From: a bacterium
Lineage (GTDB): Bacteria > Planctomycetota > JADGBV01
Assembly: GCA_023261545.1 (NCBI GenBank)
Contig: JAHFOS010000022.1
Coordinates: 1 to 37,341 of the forward strand
Reading direction: 5' to 3'
Length of the DNA stretch: 37,341 nt
A program made the position numbers and the translations under genes. Of this stretch, positions 7,821-16,003 are shown piece by piece (position 1 is the first letter of the stretch; the number at the start of each line of letters is the position of its first letter). The notes under the pieces were generated by a model. It was not told the DNA's origin. It searched no databases and worked only from the letters and a program-made list of their open reading frames with translations.

Positions 7821-10800
7821 TTATGGGCGGATGACACTGTTCCATGGATAAAAACGACCGGGCGCCGGAGGATCTCCAGCTCCCAGTCCCAAAGGGACGG
7901 GGAACCACCCAGGGACCGGGAGATCCTTGAGCAAGCACCCGCCACCGCTAGGTGCAGGTGGGATTGCCGCTGCCACCGCTGGTGCCGTTGCGCCGACCGG
8001 GCCGCCGGTCACGGCGTTTTCCACCCTCCCGACGCTGGAAGTCCCCGCGGAAGCGTCCAGAGCCACCACCGTGCGGTTGAGGCCCTGGAGGAATTCCTGG
8101 TTGTTGCTTGCGCCGTCATGGTCCGTGTCGGGGGTGGCGTTGCCGGCAGCAGTTTCCAGCGGTTGTTGCGTGTCGGTCCCGGAATTCGCCACCGGGGCCT
8201 GGCTCAACGCCGCCGCACTTAAAAAGCTCGTCGCGCTGGGCGGTGTCACCGTGAGGTCCGCGCCCGTGGCGGCGTTGCTGGCCGCGGTTTCCAGAGGGTG
8301 CTCGGTCTCGGTCCCGGAATTCGCCACCGGAGCCTGGCTGACCGCCACCGTGCTCATAGGACTCGTCCCGCTGGGCAGTGTCACCGTGAAATCCGCGCCC
8401 GCGTTTGCCACCGGCGGGCGGTCACCAGCGCGCAGGGCCAACGCATCCACGAGTGCCTCCCAGTAGGAAGGCAATACGCCCCAGGCCCCGCTTTCGAAGC
8501 CACCGCCACCGTCCGTGACATAGATCCAACCCAAACCTTTCTGCACGATGTTGTTCACCACCTGGGTCATGGAGCCTTGAGCCACCGCGTACACCATCCC
8601 GGCGAAGTTCTGTCGTCCGGCTGTTTGAACCCAAACGGGTGGGGTCCAACTCGTGTACATGGCTGAGGATACAGGTGACTCGAATATATTGATGACGTCG
8701 GCAATACGTTCGGGATAGGGCTGATAGAGATAATCATAGATGGTATTAGTACCAGGATTGGTCACCACCGCGGCTCCGGGCCGCTTCGACTGGACATAAG
8801 CGTAGATCTCTTTGTAATAGAGTTCCGCGCCTGACACATAGCTGGCCTGGTCCAGGAAAACGCCCTTCACGGCCGGGAAATTTGCGAACCAGATGTCAAT
8901 GTCCGCCTTCACGGCTTGGAGCGATCTTTTGGCATAGTTGGTATCCACATAGCCGATCACGAGGCCTCCGACGGCCACGACTGACTGCAGCGAAGAGAGA
9001 TACGTGGGCGGCGCCCATCCCGTGGGCCCGTTCAGCAGATTGGCAATGGCGATGAGCTTGACTTTCGCGGCACCCTTGGCGATCCGGTCCCAGGTGGCGG
9101 GATCCGTGGGATAGGCGGGCACCAGTAAACCTGTCTCGTTGGAAGCGAGCATGGGCACAGCGGAGGGTTGGAGGGCCGCCACCGCCGTGACGGTCTCTGT
9201 TTTTGTTATCGGCGCCGGGCTCACCGCAGGCGCGGGATGTACGACCACCTGCACGTCATCGCTGCTCGAAAGCGCGCCGTCGCTCGCCGACAAACGCAAC
9301 ACATAGGTCCCGGACGCGGTGAAGCTGGCGGTCGTGTCGGACGAGGCCGCGCTGGTAAAGCTCACCGTTCCCGCCCCCGAGACCATGCTCCAGGCGTAGG
9401 TGAGGGCGCGACCCGGCGGCAGGCCATCGTCGCTCGCTGAGCCGCCAAGGCTCGCTCGCTCCGGCAGCGTCACCGACTTGTCGGCCCCGGCGTTCACCAC
9501 CGGCGCCTGATTGGATGCGGCAACCGCATCGCTCTTCAAGTAGTCCGCCTGTAAACCGATGGAGTTGTGATCCAGCGGTTGGAACCCCAGGTTGAAGGCC
9601 GGCGATCCGGCCTTCAGGCGGTAGTCGTGACCGGCGGCGTTTTCGAACAAGGGATCCGCGCTAAGGGAATTCCTGTCATAACCGTAACTCGATCTCCAGG
9701 CGGACAGGGACGTGGCGTAACCGTTGATCCAGACATCGTAGCCGCCCGACGCCTGGTGGAATAAATTGTCATCGCACGATGCCAACCGCAGGATCCCGCC
9801 GGTATTCCAATTGTGGAATTTGTAAAGGAGATTACCGGCGTCCCTGTTGTAGAAGATGTTTTTGCTCAAAAATAGGTTGTTGCTCTTGTCGTTTCCGTAC
9901 TCCAGGCTGTAAAATCCCCCGGTCATGCCGCTGGAGTCAAAGATATTGTTGCTGACAACGTTTTGCACACCCTTGATAAACGCTGGGTAAGAGGTGGAGC
10001 CGCCCAACATGCCATAAACGATATTATTTTTGACGATGGCGTAGCTGGCGTCGTCGTCGAGGTATATTCCGAACTGCCCCTTGAAACTGCCATTGTCGTG
10101 AACACGGTTGTTGTTGATGACGTTATCACGGCCAAAGCCCCATCCCTCGATAGCCCCGGAATCCTGCGAGTCCAGATTGCAACGAGAGACATCGTTGAAG
10201 GCGACATCGTTGTTCCGGGTGGGAATGAAATCTTTGCGGTTGGCGTAGGTCACGCCGACGCCATCGTAGGAGGACTGCATGTACGAATAAGCCATGCCCT
10301 TCAAGGAGATGCCGTAGCGCGGGGAGCAGGAAATCTCGTTGTGCGCTATCGTGTTGTAACCGCTGTATTGGATATAAACGCCGCCGATGTAGCCGAAATG
10401 GATCTGGCCCACATTCTGGATCCTGTTGTTGGACACGATGTTCGACTTACTGTTCAGGCTCAGCGTGGGCTGGGAAGCGCCCTGGATTTTGATGCCGCTG
10501 TAGCCGACGTCGCTGATTTCATTGCCGTAGATCGTGTTATTCTGCGCCCACCCTTTGAGGCTGATGGCGTTGACCCCTGCATTCAAGATGCGGCAGGACG
10601 CGATGGTGATATTCCTGGCGTTTTCCATGCAGAAGATGCCATTCTCGCCATAAGTCCAAATATTGTTCTCCTTCTCGTCAAAATTGAAGTTGGAAGCCGC
10701 GAACACCAGCCCCTGGAAATGAATATCGTGGACCGGACTGCCGCTGGAACTGCCCTTGAACCCAACCATCGTGCTCAAGATGGGGGCGATGACCACCTGG

Positions 10801-11588
10801 CTGGCGATGGGCAGGGCCCTGGGCCAGTAGTAGAGCCAGCCGGCACCTTTGTCTAAATAGAACTCACCGGCTTGATCCAGCAACTCCAGGGCGCCCTCGA
10901 TAAAGTAGCGCGAACCGCTCGAAATCTGGCCGTTGGCGCTTCTCTTCAGATAGACGGACTGGGAGCTGTAGTCTATGCCGCTCACACCCACATGGTCGTT
11001 ATCCCAGTCGTTGCCGTCCAGCCAACTGCAGATATGCACAAAACTGACATTATGGATTTGGGGTATCTCCCCTGAATTGAACCTCAAGGCGCTGGCGGAT
11101 CCGGAAACCGATTTCAAGTATCCCGAGTTGGGCGTCCTAGCCAGAGTGGATCGGGCGTCGTTCTCGTAAAGCGTGTCGAATCCGAAGCTCGCGCCTACAG
11201 GGGTCTTGTAGATGCTTCCGGAGTGCAGCGTCCATTCGTTGAGCCTGGTTCCTCCAAGAAATTTCGCACTGCCGGAAGCGTCGTAGTTGCGATAGTAAAC
11301 CTTGTATCCGTTGGTCCCGGAGTCAGCATCAGAAAAGGTCACTGTGCCCGTTAGATAGTAGGTGCCCGCGCGTAGATAAACGTAGATGTCTCCACTCATG
11401 CTGGTATTGATGGCCCTCACGGCCTGCCGGGCCTTCTCGATGGTGGCAAAAGGCCGCGCCAGCGTTCCAGGGTTGCCGTCGTCGCCGTCCGGCGCCACGA
11501 AGATCTCAGCCTGGACGCCCGCATCCAGTCTGGGGAAGTGGCAACCCCATGCGATGGCGAGAAGTAAGAACGCTGGGATCGATCGCAT
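7821..11588 (-). CDS. Secreted parallel beta-helix protein with PKD and GH135-like (spherulin-4) domains
   Basis: I place the start at the ATG at 11588 because a signal peptide (MRSIPAFLLLAIAWG) begins there; a GTG at 11672 in frame would add 28 residues with no signal character. The mature protein opens with IFVAPDGDDGNPGTLARPFA, the DUF1565-type start of right-handed beta-helix carbohydrate enzymes such as GH141/GH120, and the helix with repeated N-x-I-x-x-N rungs spans about 650 residues. A PKD-like domain (DKSVTLPERASL to VQVVVHP) follows. Then comes a ~240-residue spherulin-4/GH135-like barrel (GLLVPAYPTDPATWDRI, VKGVFLDQAS with a likely catalytic Asp, VTNPGTN). The tail has two 45-residue repeats, a TSP3-like DTDHDGASNNQEFL and a Gly/Cys/Pro-rich end. 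It should act outside the cytoplasm on a polysaccharide. The first ~700 residues are strongly similar to the product encoded at 18632-21517. Confidence 0.8.
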   Translation of the reverse strand: MRSIPAFLLLAIAWGCHFPRLDAGVQAEIFVAPDGDDGNPGTLARPFATIEKARQAVRAINTSMSGDIYVYLRAGTYYLTGTVTFSDADSGTNGYKVYYRNYDASGSAKFLGGTRLNEWTLHSGSIYKTPVGASFGFDTLYENDARSTLARTPNSGYLKSVSGSASALRFNSGEIPQIHNVSFVHICSWLDGNDWDNDHVGVSGIDYSSQSVYLKRSANGQISSGSRYFIEGALELLDQAGEFYLDKGAGWLYYWPRALPIASQVVIAPILSTMVGFKGSSSGSPVHDIHFQGLVFAASNFNFDEKENNIWTYGENGIFCMENARNITIASCRILNAGVNAISLKGWAQNNTIYGNEISDVGYSGIKIQGASQPTLSLNSKSNIVSNNRIQNVGQIHFGYIGGVYIQYSGYNTIAHNEISCSPRYGISLKGMAYSYMQSSYDGVGVTYANRKDFIPTRNNDVAFNDVSRCNLDSQDSGAIEGWGFGRDNVINNNRVHDNGSFKGQFGIYLDDDASYAIVKNNIVYGMLGGSTSYPAFIKGVQNVVSNNIFDSSGMTGGFYSLEYGNDKSNNLFLSKNIFYNRDAGNLLYKFHNWNTGGILRLASCDDNLFHQASGGYDVWINGYATSLSAWRSSYGYDRNSLSADPLFENAAGHDYRLKAGSPAFNLGFQPLDHNSIGLQADYLKSDAVAASNQAPVVNAGADKSVTLPERASLGGSASDDGLPPGRALTYAWSMVSGAGTVSFTSAASSDTTASFTASGTYVLRLSASDGALSSSDDVQVVVHPAPAVSPAPITKTETVTAVAALQPSAVPMLASNETGLLVPAYPTDPATWDRIAKGAAKVKLIAIANLLNGPTGWAPPTYLSSLQSVVAVGGLVIGYVDTNYAKRSLQAVKADIDIWFANFPAVKGVFLDQASYVSGAELYYKEIYAYVQSKRPGAAVVTNPGTNTIYDYLYQPYPERIADVINIFESPVSSAMYTSWTPPVWVQTAGRQNFAGMVYAVAQGSMTQVVNNIVQKGLGWIYVTDGGGGFESGAWGVLPSYWEALVDALALRAGDRPPVANAGADFTVTLPSGTSPMSTVAVSQAPVANSGTETEHPLETAASNAATGADLTVTPPSATSFLSAAALSQAPVANSGTDTQQPLETAAGNATPDTDHDGASNNQEFLQGLNRTVVALDASAGTSSVGRVENAVTGGPVGATAPAVAAAIPPAPSGGGCLLKDLPVPGWFPVPLGLGAGDPPAPGRFYPWNSVIRP
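8127..8396 (-). repeat. Two tandem 135-bp units within the beta-helix gene tail
   Basis: Units 8262-8396 and 8127-8261 encode 45-residue repeats, ADFTVTLPSG...SQAPVANSGT and ADLTVTPPSA...SQAPVANSGT, each ending in a PLETAA-type segment. They look like a degenerate PKD start (PVANAGADFTVTLP) that was duplicated in tandem. The two units are clearly related but diverged at DNA level, so the duplication is not very recent. Confidence 0.7.
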
Positions 11589-11844
11589 GAATAGTTTGGC
11601 GACGGCGTTACCCGAGCCTGACCTTAAACCGCTGTGCCGTGTCCATGACCCTATGTTAGGGCCACGGAACACCTCGCCGTAGTGACGTTCGTTCCACTTT
11701 CATGTACAGAATTTCACGGCGCAGCCCTTTCCGCCTTACTTTGCCGGGCCGCGTGTTCTATCGCCATTGTCCCCGTGCTCGCGGCGGGTTGACGACGATA
11801 GCCAGCGAGTAGAAGGCTGAGAACACCCGTGGGTTCGCCACTCC

Positions 11845-13845
11845 ATGAGCTCCATCCCTGAAATCGGCATGAAATTGAAAACCCGGCAGGTTCATCTGGA
11901 TTTTCACACCTCGGAACACGTTCCCGGCGTGGGACATCTTTACAGCAAAGAGCAATTCCAGTCAGCGCTCAAGATCGGCCATGTCAACTCAATAACTGTT
12001 TTCGCTAAATGCCACCATAGTTGGAGCTATTACCCCACCAGATTTGGCCGCATGCATCCCGGCCTGAAATTCGATTTGCTGGGAGCCCAAATCGGGGCTT
12101 GCCACGAGATAGGCGTGGCTGCCCCTGTTTATCTCACCGTCGGCTGGTCGGCCAACGACGCCGAGCGCTTGTCCGAATGCGTCTCCCGCGATCTGCAGGG
12201 AAATCCCTGCGCGATCCAGTGGGACTTCGCTTCCGGCCCCGACGCTCCCAGGCCAGAGTGCTCCTGGAAGCACCTGTGCCCGAGCGGTCGCTATCTGCGG
12301 TTGATCCTCGATCAAACCGCCGAGATTTGCGCCGGCTATCCCGTGGATGGTTTCTTCTACGACATCAATAATTTCGTCAGGGCCTGCTATTGCGAGAACT
12401 GCCTCCAGGGCTACCTAGAGCAGGGAATATCACGCGAGGACTTGCCTTCCGTCACCGCCTACAACTTCCGGAAATGGGCCCATTTGCGCGAAGCCTGCAA
12501 CGGGATCATCAAAGCGAAGCACCCCGACGCCACTCTATTTTACAACAGCCAGCCTGATCTGCTCTACCACGAGGAGTCCCAGCAAGGCAACACCCACTGC
12601 GAGATCGAGGACCTCCCCACCGCCTGGGGAGGCTACAACAAGACGCCCCTGCACATCCGGCAGAAGCTGAAAACGGGGTTGCAGGTCGTCGCCATGAGCG
12701 GCAAGTTCCATACCTCCTGGGGGGAGTTCGGCGGATTCAAGCATTGCGACGCCATCCGCTACGAGGCCGCGGCCATGGTGAGCTGGGGCGCCAACTGCTC
12801 CTTCGGCGACCAACTGCATCCCAGCGGAAAAATGGATATGGGGACCTATGAGAACCTCGGCGCGGCCTATGCCTATGTCGAAAAAATCGAGGAATACGGT
12901 ATCGGTGGAAGGAGCGCCGCCAATCTGGGACTGTGGATGGTGGAAGCCACTGAATCCAACCAGCAGGGCGTGGTCAACATGCTGCTCGAAAACCAGCGGG
13001 ATTTCGATCCTGTTGGCCCGGGCACGGATCTCGGCAGGTACGAGGTCATCATCCTCTCGGGCAGTCCTTGTCTGAACGATGAAGCCTCCAGGGCTCTCGC
13101 GGCGTTCGTCAAAGGCGGTGGCGCACTGCTGATCCTGGGAGCCAGCGCGCTGCAGAGCGGCAAAAAAGCGCTGGCGCTCGACATCGGCGCGGAATACCAG
13201 GGTCCCAGCCGCCATGAAAACGATTACACCCTGGTCGGATCTGTTCTGCGCCATGACATCGTGGCCAGTCCCTTCTTGAACTATCGCGCTGCCTTGCGCG
13301 TCCTTCCCCGGAAAGGAACAGCGATCCTGGCGGAAATCAAGGAGCCTTATTTCGACCGTACCTACGCGAGATATTGCTCACATAAGAACACTCCTTTCCG
13401 CGAGGAGACCGCCGCCCACCCCGCGGTCATTCGCAATGGCAACGTCGTCTTCATGGCCCACGAGCTGGGACGGATGTACGAGGAGTGGGGTGCGCGGATC
13501 CACCGCCAACTATTCATCAACGCCCTTGATCTGTTGCATCACCATCCCGTCATGAAAGTGCGGATGCCCAGCGGGGGCCGGGCCAATCTTATCCATCAGG
13601 AGGAGCACCGCCGCTACGTGGCTCATCTCCTCTATGGCCCTCCCATGGCTCGGGGGAAGTGCCTCGTCGTCGAGGATCTGGTGCCGCTTTACAATATTCC
13701 CCTGGAGATCCGGGTGCCCCAAAAAATCATGAGCGTCCGGGGGATTCCGGATGAGGCTTCTTTGCCTTTCGAGCAGCGGAACGGAGCCTTGTCATTGATC
13801 GTGCCGCGCTTGGAATGCCACGCGGCCATCGTTTTCGAATATTGA
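11845..13845 (+). CDS. Cytoplasmic glycoside-hydrolase-like protein (GHL6 + beta-galactosidase trimerisation-like domain)
   Basis: The 666-residue protein has no signal peptide. The N-terminal ~350 residues look like a TIM barrel of the hypothetical glycosyl hydrolase 6 type, related to the GH29/GH42 clan: VHLDFHTSEHVPGVG at the start, KCHHSWSYYPT, then PVDGFFYDINNF followed by a CYCENC pair, FYNSQPDL, and SWGANCSFGDQLHPSG. Residues ~370-560 form a Rossmann-like trimerisation domain as in beta-galactosidases (YEVIILSGSPCLNDEASRALAAFVKGGGALLILG). A beta-sandwich-like C-terminus follows. An alternative start at residue 9 (ATG 11869) exists and neither start has a strong ribosome site. Proteins of this kind often sit beside sugar transporters and act on imported oligosaccharides, sometimes as alpha-L-fucosidase-like enzymes; the exact activity cannot be read here. 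Confidence 0.7.
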   Translation: MSSIPEIGMKLKTRQVHLDFHTSEHVPGVGHLYSKEQFQSALKIGHVNSITVFAKCHHSWSYYPTRFGRMHPGLKFDLLGAQIGACHEIGVAAPVYLTVGWSANDAERLSECVSRDLQGNPCAIQWDFASGPDAPRPECSWKHLCPSGRYLRLILDQTAEICAGYPVDGFFYDINNFVRACYCENCLQGYLEQGISREDLPSVTAYNFRKWAHLREACNGIIKAKHPDATLFYNSQPDLLYHEESQQGNTHCEIEDLPTAWGGYNKTPLHIRQKLKTGLQVVAMSGKFHTSWGEFGGFKHCDAIRYEAAAMVSWGANCSFGDQLHPSGKMDMGTYENLGAAYAYVEKIEEYGIGGRSAANLGLWMVEATESNQQGVVNMLLENQRDFDPVGPGTDLGRYEVIILSGSPCLNDEASRALAAFVKGGGALLILGASALQSGKKALALDIGAEYQGPSRHENDYTLVGSVLRHDIVASPFLNYRAALRVLPRKGTAILAEIKEPYFDRTYARYCSHKNTPFREETAAHPAVIRNGNVVFMAHELGRMYEEWGARIHRQLFINALDLLHHHPVMKVRMPSGGRANLIHQEEHRRYVAHLLYGPPMARGKCLVVEDLVPLYNIPLEIRVPQKIMSVRGIPDEASLPFEQRNGALSLIVPRLECHAAIVFEY

Positions 13846-14122
13846 CCCCGCGCTGCCGATCGCAGCCGCTCACCGCGCCTTCCCATACCGATTCAACCGC
13901 CGGCGGACGCATGCAGCCCATCCCGATGCCTGCGGCGCCGAAATCGAGGTTCAGGGCGTGCTCGCCGCCCTGTTGCGCCGCTACCGGCCCCATCGTTCCG
14001 TGAATCCAGTTTCCTATCGGCGCTTCATCCCGACGGGGACCAAGTACGATCGCGCATGACAATGGGACGGATGGACATAGCCCCATGCAGCTTCTCGGCT
14101 AGTCTACTTCCAGGGAGAAAAA
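13846..14122. other. 277-base intergenic stretch without a confident gene
   Basis: Between the hydrolase-like gene and the next prepilin gene I see no gene with a start and ribosome site. One plus-strand frame stays open for roughly the first 210 bases and ends in YRRFIPTGTKYDRA before a TGA at about 14057-14059, but it has no start codon with support and I recognise no family. It may be a remnant or chance. A GGGAG at 14113-14117 serves the downstream gene. Confidence 0.4.
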
Positions 14123-14923
14123 TTGGCCATGGCATTTCGGGTTTCGAGATCGGTGTGGAGGGACGGGCGCAAAAGCGGAGCCGGCCGGCATCGGATGGCC
14201 CCACGTTATTTTTCGCTCATCGAGATGCTGGTCGTCATCGCCATCATCGCCGTACTGGTGAGCCTGCTGTTCCCGGCCTACCGGCGGGCCCGGGAGAGTG
14301 CTTATCTCGTGTGGTGCATGAATAACCTCGGCCAGCTCTCCAAATCCTGGACCGTATACACCCAGGATCACAGCGGACGTCTCGTCAACGCGGCAACCGG
14401 GGTCAACCCCCTGACCCCGGAGCTGGAAGCGGGCTGGGTGCTTCCAGGCAACAGCAGGGATTCCGTGATTCAGGGCCCCTTCTACCCCTGGGTGCCCAGT
14501 CTCGAAATCTTCCATTGCCCCAAGGACGAGACCGGTCACTTCCGCAGCTACTCCATCAGCGACTACTTAAACGGAGGAGAATACACCGAGGGGCGGGAGG
14601 TGCGCACGGTCAACCCGATCGCCCAGCCAGCCCAGGCTATCCTGATGATGGAGGAAAATGACCCGCGCGGCTACAACATGAACGGCTGGTGCGTCCCTCC
14701 CCGGCAGACGCAACGCTTCAACAAGACCCAGTGGGTGGATCCAGCCGTGTGGTGGCATTTCGAAGGCGCCACTCTTTCCTTCGTGGATGGCCACGTGGAA
14801 CATTGGGTCTGGACGGATCCGCGCACCTACGCCGTCGTCTTTTTTATGGACACGCCGGAAAACGCCGACATTGCCAGGATCAAAGAGGCCATCGAACCCC
14901 TGCGCGCCCTGTTGAAGCCCTGA
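14123..14923 (+). CDS. Prepilin-like protein with H-X9-DG motif
   Basis: A TTG at 14123 lies five bases after GGGAG, while an ATG two codons later (14129) is the alternative; either gives about 265 residues. A basic leader ends at the class III signal [20 protein letters not shown], with Tyr at position -1 and Glu at +5. The globular part ends with [19 protein letters not shown], an exact H-X9-DG motif as in the prepilin-type processing-associated family common in Lentisphaerota, Verrucomicrobiota and Planctomycetota. It is related in architecture to the prepilin-like protein encoded at 6731-7678 but clearly distinct in sequence. It follows the hydrolase-like gene on the same strand after a 277-base gap and converges with the CUT2 permease gene. 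It is presumably cleaved by a PilD-type peptidase and exported by a type II-like machine encoded elsewhere. Confidence 0.8.
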   Translation: MAMAFRVSRSVWRDGRKSGAGRHRMAPRYFSLIEMLVVIAIIAVLVSLLFPAYRRARESAYLVWCMNNLGQLSKSWTVYTQDHSGRLVNAATGVNPLTPELEAGWVLPGNSRDSVIQGPFYPWVPSLEIFHCPKDETGHFRSYSISDYLNGGEYTEGREVRTVNPIAQPAQAILMMEENDPRGYNMNGWCVPPRQTQRFNKTQWVDPAVWWHFEGATLSFVDGHVEHWVWTDPRTYAVVFFMDTPENADIARIKEAIEPLRALLKP

Positions 14924-15016
14924 TCTCGGCCGGGGTGCTCTCCGGGAAAGCTATAGGTCAAGTTGTAAAGTTAATTTTCTGACAGCGATTACGCCTCCGC
15001 GGGTCCTACCGCACCG

Positions 15017-16003
15017 TCAGCTTCGGGCAGAACGCTGGCGTATCCGGTCCGCGAGGACGGCCGCGACAATGATGGTGCCGGTCACCACTTTGGTGGCGCC
15101 AAGGCTGACGCCGTTGAGTGTGCAGCCCGTGCGAATGACCGTCATGATGAGGGCCCCGATCATGGAACCGAAAACCGATCCAACCCCGCCGCTCAGCGAG
15201 GCTCCCCCGATGACCACGGCGGCAATGACGTCGAGTTCGTAGCCTTCCGCGCCCGTGGGATCGCCCTGGCCCTGGAAAGAGCAAAGCATCAGGCCGGCGG
15301 CGCCGGAGAGCACGCCGGCGATGGCATAAACTTCCAGTTTCACTCGGTCCACAGCTACCCCGCAAAGTCGGGCGGTGGACTCGTTAGATCCCACCGCAAA
15401 AACGTGGCGGCCGAAGACGGTATAGTGCAGGACCAGTACAGTCAGCGCGGCTAGGCTCAACATCAGCCAGCCCCCTGGTGGAAGCAGGGCGAAGCCCGAG
15501 GCCGGCGGCAACAACCACCAGCGCAACCAAGCGGCTTCCTGGACGTTAATAGGCTGCGAATCCGCGAGTCCCAGGGATAATCCGCGCAGCACCAACAGGG
15601 TGCCGAGCGTGGTGATGAACGGGATGAGTCGTGCGAACACGATCAGCAGGCCGTTCAGCAGGCCACAGGCGAGACCGGTCCCGAGAGCGGCCATGATGAC
15701 AAAGTGGGGCGCGCCTCCTGCGGCGATGACCTTGGCCGCCACGACCGAGCAGAAGGAGATGGCCGATCCGACAGAGAGGTCAATGCCGGCCGCCACGATG
15801 ATGAGGGTCATGCCTATGGCTGCTACGCCGACGACGGCCGTGTTCTGGATGATGTTCACCACAGCCTCGCCCGAGAAGATGGCGGCCTTGACAAAGGGAG
15901 TGCCCTGAAGCCAAGACTCGAGAACACCGAAGCAAGCCCATACCAGGGCGAAGGCTCCGAAAGGCCCGAAGGCACGCAGGATCTTGGCGGAATCCCACTT
16001 CAT
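15017..16003 (-). CDS. Monosaccharide ABC transporter permease, RbsC type (CUT2)
   Basis: This 328-residue protein has about nine to ten hydrophobic segments and the family signatures of ribose/xylose/fucose-type permeases: GMTLIIVAAGIDLSVGSAIS (around residues 64-83), ITTLGTLLVLRGLSLG, HVFAVGSNESTARLCGVAVD, the inner VVIGGASLSGGVGSVFGSMIG stretch, and the C-terminal GTIIVAAVLADRIRQR. It would form a homodimeric inner-membrane channel with the ATPase encoded just upstream. The start ATG at 16003 overlaps the ATPase stop by four bases (ATGA), so translation is coupled. It is the last gene of the operon beta-helix protein - binding protein - ATPase - permease. Confidence 0.92.
   Translation of the reverse strand: MKWDSAKILRAFGPFGAFALVWACFGVLESWLQGTPFVKAAIFSGEAVVNIIQNTAVVGVAAIGMTLIIVAAGIDLSVGSAISFCSVVAAKVIAAGGAPHFVIMAALGTGLACGLLNGLLIVFARLIPFITTLGTLLVLRGLSLGLADSQPINVQEAAWLRWWLLPPASGFALLPPGGWLMLSLAALTVLVLHYTVFGRHVFAVGSNESTARLCGVAVDRVKLEVYAIAGVLSGAAGLMLCSFQGQGDPTGAEGYELDVIAAVVIGGASLSGGVGSVFGSMIGALIMTVIRTGCTLNGVSLGATKVVTGTIIVAAVLADRIRQRSARS

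Noticed and set aside
7679-7945. Upstream extension of the first prepilin-like frame (89 codons)
   Set aside because: The extension has no protein-like character, overlaps the end of the beta-helix gene, and the ATG at 7678 has a ribosome site and a normal basic leader.
13846-14059. Open plus-strand frame after the hydrolase-like gene ending in YRRFIPTGTKYDRA
   Set aside because: No start codon with a ribosome site and no recognisable family; it could be a remnant but cannot be supported.
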